Made by a program: the position numbers and the translations under genes
Shown here: positions 38,001-44,000 of the stretch, piece by piece
How the letters are laid out: every line of letters starts with the position of its first letter
Numbering within the stretch: the first letter of the stretch is position 1
Notes under the pieces: generated by a model
Seen by the model: the letters and a program-made list of their open reading frames with translations, nothing else
What the model was told of the DNA's origin: nothing
Database searches by the model: none
Source of the DNA: Trichobilharzia regenti
Lineage: Eukaryota; Platyhelminthes; Trematoda; Strigeidida; Schistosomatidae
Direction of reading: 5' to 3'
DNA length: 64,000 nt
Assembly: GCA_944472135.2 (NCBI GenBank)
Contig: CALYDD020000387.1
Location: 96,416-160,415, forward strand

Positions 38001-41000
38001 GCAGAATAATCTGGATCCATTTTATTTCGTTGGTTCTCATCAGTTGCATACAATCTGAATTTTTTAATAACAATTAAAAAATTGTACAATTTTAACAAAC
38101 CTTTGTCCATTAGCAAGCATACTGTTAGAGCGTCATAGTAAAATAAGGCGTTAAGACTTACAGGGTGTCTAAAGTGTTACGATATATATATATATATCTT
38201 GGTAGAGAGAAGTTTCTTGAAAAAAATTACTAACTGTTGTGTTGTTGGGGTGGTAACAAAAGAAAATTAGCAATAGTTACGTAATTAGATAAGAGAAGAT
38301 CAAAATTTTACAATTTCGGTGCACATGATGTCAGATGAGAAGTCGATGATGCAGTGCAGTGAGCAGAAAAGACTTGAGGTATTTTGTCTGTTAATTACTT
38401 TGAATGATTCCAGCACATCTACTCCGTGTCCTGTGTCAATCAGGTGTTTGGCGATTGAAGAGCTGAAACGATTCGGTCCGTTTAACCGGAGGCTCCTTGG
38501 TACATGTTCCCAGTTTTCTCTATGGTGCTCTAACTGATGGCAACTGTTAATCACTTCTATAATCAATCAAATCTCTGCAAACTAACACTTGATCATTTTT
38601 CATGTCAGAATTGATACTGCATGATCCCGATTTATTGATCTGTTTATCTGACATCATAGTGATAACGTGGTATTTGTTAAATTCAATTATTAGTGTCTAA
38701 TTAGGTCACCGTTATACATGCAATGCATGCAATTAAGCATATAAGGCTAAGTTCGGGTCAATTATTAAAAACTAATATGCTTAACTGAAAAGAATCTTTT
38801 CTCATCGAACCAACATCTAGAACATGTAGTAGAGTGATACAACACCAATCCCTCATATGTATATATATCCTGCATAATCATCTTGTGAGGCAACTCACCG
38901 GCATGCACATCTTCCTTGTGTTTGTGTAAATTCCACTTTCGAACAAACGATTGTTCCCACGTGTGGACCAAATCTCCGTACCTTACATAAAGACTGACTT
39001 GATATTAGTGTTGAAATTTCACTGATATCAGATCAGTTCAAATCATCACATTACATTAGTATTATTCTAATAAATAGGGTGAGGATGTATGTTACTACAA
39101 ACCAAATTTGCCCAGATTTCATCTCAGTGTACTTATATAGGTAGAATTAAAGTGGTCAATTACAACTTGAAATTTCCTTAGGTAGTTGGTTTAATATTAT
39201 GTGCCTAAAGGAACACTAATCACATGAGATGTTGCTATGCGTTTGCCTTTTTAAAGTTGTTATATCAAATTTTCTGCACAGTCGAAATATTTGTTGGAGC
39301 GTTTGTTATGTACTATGCACGAAAATACCTTGCGATAGCTTTTATTCTCACCCACTAAATAGTGATCATTTTATCAATAGAAATGCTTTTTTGGGGGAAA
39401 TTTTCAATGATACTCTGGGTCTATGTATGTATGTATGTGTGTGTTAAACTTATTTCTTTTCTTTTCATCATCTATCTTCTTGCTTTAGAAATGGCTAGTG
39501 GTTTGTCAGTGGAACTATGCTATTGGATTGTTGGCTTGCCAACTCCTAACAGTCTATCATCTAATGAAAACAATGAGAATTCACCAAGTGTACTGATTCG
39601 TTTCTTTCAAATTATGATGGCTTGTAACCGGTCTGTACCACATGAAGACATTTTTGTATCTATCACTGGGACACTCTTAAATATTGGACGGCATACAAAT
39701 CTAGCCTGTAATACAGATATATGGTGGAATCCATTATTTTCTAAATTCAAGTCAAGTGATAATGAAGAAAATGCAGATAATAGTAGTAGTAATAATAATA
39801 ATAATAATACTGATGATGTTGAGGAGGAATTCTCGACTCCAGCAATAGTACATTCTCTAAACGCCCAGTTACGACGTTATCAAAGTCTGCCAGGCCTAAA
39901 TGCAATTGAATCAGACATCAAAGTGACACTTCCCCCATGTTCACTTCAAAGGACATCTATTCAACCTGTTTCTGCGGAGCAGAAATTAAATTCCTTGTCT
40001 ATGTCACAGAATATGTGTTTAATTGAAGTTTTAGTCGGAATACTTCAGAGGACTTGGCGAGCTCGTCCTGGGACAGTGGTTAGTATCTTTTATATATTAC
40101 CCTTGTGTATTACGTAATAATTTTGAACCATATCTGTATATTATAACCGTTGAATATACTTTCTCATAAAACTAATCTCCCTACTACAATTGATATGGAA
40201 AAGGCTATTATTTGTTTGTATTATAATTATTTGGTTATACTATTCAGTGTAGAGCTTTTTCTAAATGAACAAACCACTCACTTATGTTGTAAAAACAGGA
40301 ATTGATTTCTATGGTGGGAGTGTATTTTGACGTAATGTATATCTGAGACGTGTAATATATTAGCCCAGCACATTTCAGATATTCTGTTAACGCACGTACT
40401 TGTCTCAATGATGTGCTTTCTCATAGATGACGTTGGGGATTTATTCTCATGTTCAGTTGGATTAGAAATTATTTGTTCTTACAGCCACTTAGGAATGTGT
40501 TCTGCACTCCTGATCTGTGCAGACCGATGGGTCCTTCCCATTTACATGTGGCTACACACAGATATAAAGTGATAAACACAGTGAGATATGACATTCTATG
40601 AAAATGAACTTGTTCCACTAAATACCGCTCTGGATTTTTGCATAGTGGTCAGACTTTGACCCTACCGATAGCTTCAACCTTGATATGCTAGTTGGGCGCT
40701 TACATATCTCTATTACCTAACGAGGTACACCAGCTGGAAATAATGCTTCTGCAGGTTCCTGTCATGCTAAAAAGGCCGCCGTTTGAATAGCGGTTAGATG
40801 AAAAGCAGTTTATGTCATAATGTAATTTGTTTACACTATATCGGGGAGTATGTGCACGAGTGGGGATCTGACAGCAGTAAAGTTGTTTCCCTTGGATAAC
40901 CAGCCATGCTGCTTCCCCACTCTGTAGAGAAGGATTAGAAAAGGTCGAGTCCTAAAATTGTTCATCCTGACTCACCTTGCGGTTGCCCGTAGCTAGTAGT

Positions 41001-44000
41001 AAGATCATAATACAAACGCAATGCCAAAACCACTCCAAACAGACCGTGTGTGACCGGCTTCAAATAGTTGTCCCCTTCGCTCTGCTACCACGAAACACTA
41101 ATATTCCTGTTTTGTGTGCTCCAAGAAGAAAGAAACTCCCACGGGTTTGGGCAGTCACGACATAAAGTTGTCAAATCAAACTTTTATAATTACAATTGTA
41201 GAAACTTCCTGTTTTTGGAGGGCCGATTAGATTGCTTGCAGCGAATACACTACACATTTCGTATAAAAATTACGTCTTATTGTTTTTTTGTTAAAATTCA
41301 TAGATGGAACTAATTACTTTAAATTTCTGGAATTTATTTGTCAAGCTCACTGTGTTCCTTACTTAAAAAGCCATGTAAGATATTTCGTAAAAGAAAAGGC
41401 TCTACAGTCGCATATGTATAGTTAATTCTCTTAGCAACAAAATGCATGTTTCAAAAATTTGTCATCAGAATTGTAATTTTTAGGTAACAAATTTCGTTAA
41501 TGGGTTAGAGAGAGACTAAAGTAAGATTAAATCAGCTAGCTGAATGACGTAACCTAATTGATGACGTTGAGTAGAAATCAGCTGAAATTGAACAAAAGTC
41601 AAGTTAACAACAGTGGTAATAAGGGGTGGGAGAAGAAATTAAGAAACAAACAATTTTTTAAAAAAAAGACGAAACAAAAATTACGCATTTATATTATATT
41701 TTTTGATTACAGCTTGTTTCCACACCGTATTTTTCGGTACAGGAATGGAATTTTCAGCATGTGATATCGGTAGCCCAAATTTTGCAGACCGGACCATACA
41801 TATCAGGTGTGCATCGGCAGGGGATCGAACCCCGTGCCATGTGCATGATCGGAGAGAGTCCTAACCTCTGTGCTACCGACACACAAGATAAGTCAGGTCC
41901 ACTGTAGATCTAATGACTGAACAAATTCCTTTTGTATGCAGAGTTCAGGTTTTAATATGTGAATCACCATCGCTTCTGTAGCAAACTGTAAGCAGTAGCT
42001 ACAAAAGTATGATAAATAATTTCTCAAGTATCTATTTCTTATTTTTGCCCAATATAATTTTCTGCTTACATTTATCACGACAAAAAAAGTTCATTGAACA
42101 ATAAACTATTGAACAGTTGCCCTTACTTATGTACATGTGTTTTTTTTACTCCTTCGCGTTCCCAGTGGAACATAGGGCTTCAAGCTAGTCACTTGAAGTT
42201 TCTGTAGCAGTTTTTATTTTACAGGATGGGGTTGCTAGCCTCAAGCCAAACCTTTCCTCTTAACCAGTCTTATTACTGACTTAGCGAGGTAAAGGAGTGC
42301 GTCGTTGGCCGGGGATCGAACCCCGGACCATGTGTACGGTCGGCGAGCGTGTCCTAACCGCTGTCCCACCGATGCACTAATGTATATGTTAGTCCCTTGA
42401 AAAAAAAACATTGTAGTTAATGTATGTTAAAGCTGAAGATTTTGCCCAGAAGAACAATCATTGAATAATAATCCAATTGTCCAACCATCTAATCAACTTG
42501 GCAAAACTAAAAACTCTAAATATTATAAACCATTTTAGATATTACTGGTATAACTGGAAGTCAAAACAAGGTCAAATCCCTGTATATGAATAGTTTTTTT
42601 TTCTTACCGAATAAAGATTACTTCGCCTCACAACTTCTAATTTGTCTCACCATCATCATGGCTTAGATTCGATGGGAAGAAGTTATGACTTTATGAGACT
42701 CAGTATCATAGAATAGATGAACACACCCGACCAACACCAGCAACAACAAGCATCAATCACGTTTAATGTGAGAAATCTGAAGGAAGTCGTCTCTTTCATT
42801 CTCCTGACCAGGCAGTATAGATAAATGAGAATGCCAAAGCCAGTTATCATCGGATCGGGAAGGTAAATCAATGGGATCATCTACAGCACTTTAGACAAAA
42901 AACAAGATCCTAATTTATAGAGTCGATGCCCAGCCAGTCTTTCCATATGGCTCACAGATTTCGCACTTACATCACGAACAACATTTCCAACATCCTGTAG
43001 CAGACTTTCTTCACTTAATACTAAATATTGGATGGCCAGTCAGAAAGGACAAACAGTAGCAAATACTGGCAGTAGAGAAAGCTAGCCAATAATCCTATTA
43101 CCCAAAAATGATACAGAGGAAAATGTGGGTGGATTGGATACACGCTGAAGACGCCGTTAAGTAATATCACACTCCAGGCAGGTCGTTGATTGGAATCGGA
43201 ATGTGAAGCGACGGTTTGTGCATGTGTCTTAGAGTGATATGAAGATTAAGTAAAGAAGAAATAAGCAGTTGTGGTGGAACCAGTTGAATACGATGGTTAC
43301 AAAGGGAGTGGGGTGGATGTATGTCTCTGAAGTCGTTTGTTCGCCTCTCGAAATACAAGGAACGAATGATATTATATAAATATAATAATATAAGAGATCT
43401 TGACAGTTATCTGTGGATTATCCATGCCGTTTCGCTTAGTAGTTTAACAGTTTAGGTCTCATATTTGTTATTTTCACTTTTTCTTATTTTTTTTTAACTT
43501 AGAGTATACGTCTGTTCAGTCGAACGTGTTGCGTTCTCGCTCTTCTGTTCACTCCTGCTCCTGCTGACTTGTTCTTGATTAATTCTTCTCTATTGGCGAT
43601 ATTACGAGAAATTCATGAAGGTTTATATCGCCGAGCTGATCCACACTGTCAATTCCATTTGAATTTCGACCCCACTGGAAATACTGCTAATTCTCTTAGT
43701 GTTAGTGATTTACGCATCAAATCGTCAAGTGCTGTTGTGAATCAAATCCGTACACATCTCAGGTTAGCATTATTTTATTATTATTATTACTTTCTCTTGT
43801 TCTTATTATCTTCTTTATATGAATAGAAGTTGTACAATGAGGATAAATTCTCTGCGTGTTTGTGTACACATCTATATGAATTGACTTATATTTACACGGT
43901 ATTCAAGTGTTGGTTTGTAGGGATTCGATTGGTTACAGGATTTCATCAGCAGAGCTGAAGAGTCCCAAACTAGGACGAAACAGCTGTCCAGTACTCCCAG

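Noticed and set aside
39788..39812. Expanded (AAT)n as a functional Asn repeat
   Set aside because: Short, and in a poorly conserved loop of exon o; no evidence beyond simple-repeat slippage.
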